14,873 bases of DNA. Source: Bacillota bacterium (GTDB lineage: Bacteria > Bacillota > Clostridia > Lachnospirales > Lachnospiraceae). Shown here in pieces: positions 14,436 to 14,873 of this stretch. The number at the start of each line of letters is the position of its first letter. Within the stretch, counting starts at the first letter, position 1. Position numbers and translations under genes: made by a program. The stretch spans positions 1 through 14,873 of the forward strand of contig JAEZPG010000124.1 in NCBI GenBank assembly GCA_023413555.1. Direction: 5' to 3'. The notes beneath the pieces are model-generated. The model was not told where the DNA came from, made no database searches, and saw only the letters and a program-made list of their open reading frames with translations.

Positions 14436-14557
14436 GATGCGCCCAGCATGGACGATATCTAATTGGTTAAAGTCCCTAACACGTCCTTGTAGTGGAAAGG
14501 GATGAACTAACCAGCTACATTAGGGGTGTATGCAACCGCTACAATGTGGCAATGCTT
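14436..14557 (+). ncRNA. Structured RNA-like block, possible 5' relic of a group II intron
   Basis: This non-coding block between a terminator and the PilZ promoter is unusually GC-rich for its surroundings and folds by eye into a closed multi-branch form. An outer helix AGCAT/ATGCT (14445-14449 with 14552-14556) closes it. A long interrupted hairpin pairs TGGTTA with TAACCA (14464-14469, 14508-14513), TCCCT with AGGGA (14473-14477, 14498-14502) and CAC with GTG (14480-14482, 14492-14494). A second hairpin pairs CTACATT with AATGTGG (14515-14521, 14543-14549). The opening TGCGCCCAGCATGG is like the GUGYGCCC(G/A)GCAUGG 5' ends of several bacterial group II introns, and GGTTAAAGTCCC and GGGGTGT echo domain I segments. 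No reverse transcriptase gene or domain V follows, so it would be a truncated relic. An unrelated structured RNA is the alternative. Confidence 0.45.
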
Positions 14558-14586
14558 TTTATTTCTATAAAACCAATGTACAAAAT

Positions 14587-14615
14587 TTGTAATTTATAGT
14601 TACCGATGGTATAAT
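14587..14615 (+). promoter_or_regulatory. Predicted sigma-A promoter of the PilZ gene
   Basis: TTGTAA at 14587-14592, 17 bases, then TATAAT at 14610-14615, about 50 bases upstream of the start. An ACCGATGG inside the spacer recalls the sigma-D -10 element but lacks a TAAA box at the right distance. Confidence 0.65.
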
Positions 14616-14665
14616 ATTTAATATCTACTAAGTAAAGTTAGGCAATATTTTTGGAGGTTTATAAT

Positions 14666-14873
14666 ATGAATAAGGGATATGAAAGAAGAAAGTATCACAG
14701 ATTGCCAATCGAGTTACATCTTGCTATAAGTCATATGTTCCGTCAGGATTATGAGGAGATTACAGGTCTAGATGCAGCAATTGATGTCTTTGATATCTCC
14801 AAAGCCGGGATTGGTTTTATTAGTAGCGCTGAGTTGCCTTTAAACTATTACTTTGATGCCAAGATCACTTTAA
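14666..14873 (+). CDS. PilZ-domain protein, N-terminal part (cut by window end)
   Basis: ATG at 14666 with GGAGG at 14653-14657 opens a frame that runs off the window after 69 codons. The two c-di-GMP-binding motifs of PilZ domains are both present: RxxxR within ERRKYHR (R8 and R12, with R7 also available) and DxSxxG in DISKAGIGF (D43, S45, G48). The protein therefore very probably binds cyclic di-GMP in the cytoplasm and changes a partner's activity. PilZ proteins often act on flagella, exopolysaccharide or adhesion; the flagellar genes in the window make motility a possible output, but they are 11 kb away. The linker between motifs is about 30 residues, normal for a single-domain PilZ. Further C-terminal domains cannot be excluded. 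Confidence 0.88.
   Translation, partial: MNKGYERRKYHRLPIELHLAISHMFRQDYEEITGLDAAIDVFDISKAGIGFISSAELPLNYYFDAKITL

Noticed and set aside
14594..14609. Possible second sigma-D promoter (ACCGATGG) upstream of the PilZ gene
   Set aside because: The -10 element departs from GCCGATAT at three positions and no TAAA stands 15 bases upstream; a good sigma-A promoter explains the site.
1..14873. CRISPR arrays, tRNA or rRNA genes, intact insertion sequences, prophage genes
   Set aside because: None was seen on either strand: no regularly spaced repeats, no tRNA cloverleaf, and no transposase, integrase or phage structural frames.

Overview
The window reads as chromosomal DNA of a low-GC, Gram-positive, rod-shaped, flagellated anaerobe of the Clostridia, most likely Lachnospiraceae. 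The grounds are an AT-rich sequence with strong GGAGG-type ribosome binding sites, a cytoskeletal mbl gene directly upstream of flagellar rod genes (the order known from Bacillus subtilis mbl-flhO-flhP), a comF-yvyF pair, and a two-SH3b NlpC/P60 wall hydrolase. No species can be named from the sequence alone, and nothing suggests a prophage, plasmid or intact transposon. It is mostly core-genome material.

Layout: the 5' edge holds the tail of a membrane protein (3-332). Next comes mbl with its own sigma-A promoter and a 13-bp terminator hairpin (541-1580). A perfect sigma-D (flagellar sigma) promoter then drives a rod operon of flhO/flgF-like, flgG/flhP and a flgJ-type rod-binding protein (1681-3643). 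recD2 follows behind an extended -10 promoter and a leader hairpin (3744-6048). A sugar-nucleotidyltransferase-like gene, comF and yvyF form a tight operon ended by a hairpin shared with the convergent strand (6138-8229). On the minus strand, an acyl-ACP thioesterase and the S1-domain protein CvfB form a two-gene operon (9924 down to 8328). The divergent ridA and CPBP-protease pair follows on the plus strand (10163-11605). After a gene-poor 390-base stretch come trxB (11924-12847), the secreted SH3b-NlpC/P60 hydrolase (13052-14386, strong promoter and terminator) and the start of a PilZ c-di-GMP effector cut by the window end (14666-14873).

Together the genes cover rod cell shape (Mbl), flagellar rod building (FlhO, FlgG, rod-binding protein, YvyF), possible c-di-GMP control (PilZ), DNA repair or uptake (RecD2, ComF), redox and metabolite repair (TrxB, RidA), lipid supply (thioesterase) and wall remodelling (NlpC/P60).

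The most notable items outside the genes are: (1) a decayed minus-strand gene at 11609-11719 whose start, MDIAALSM behind an AGGAGG site, matches the YjfB putative motility family but is broken by in-frame stops; (2) a compact, highly base-paired block at 14436-14557 that resembles the 5' end of a group II intron without the rest of the intron; (3) the exact sigma-D promoter; and (4) a terminator-like hairpin between the recD2 promoter and its start. I did not find a convincing entirely new system.
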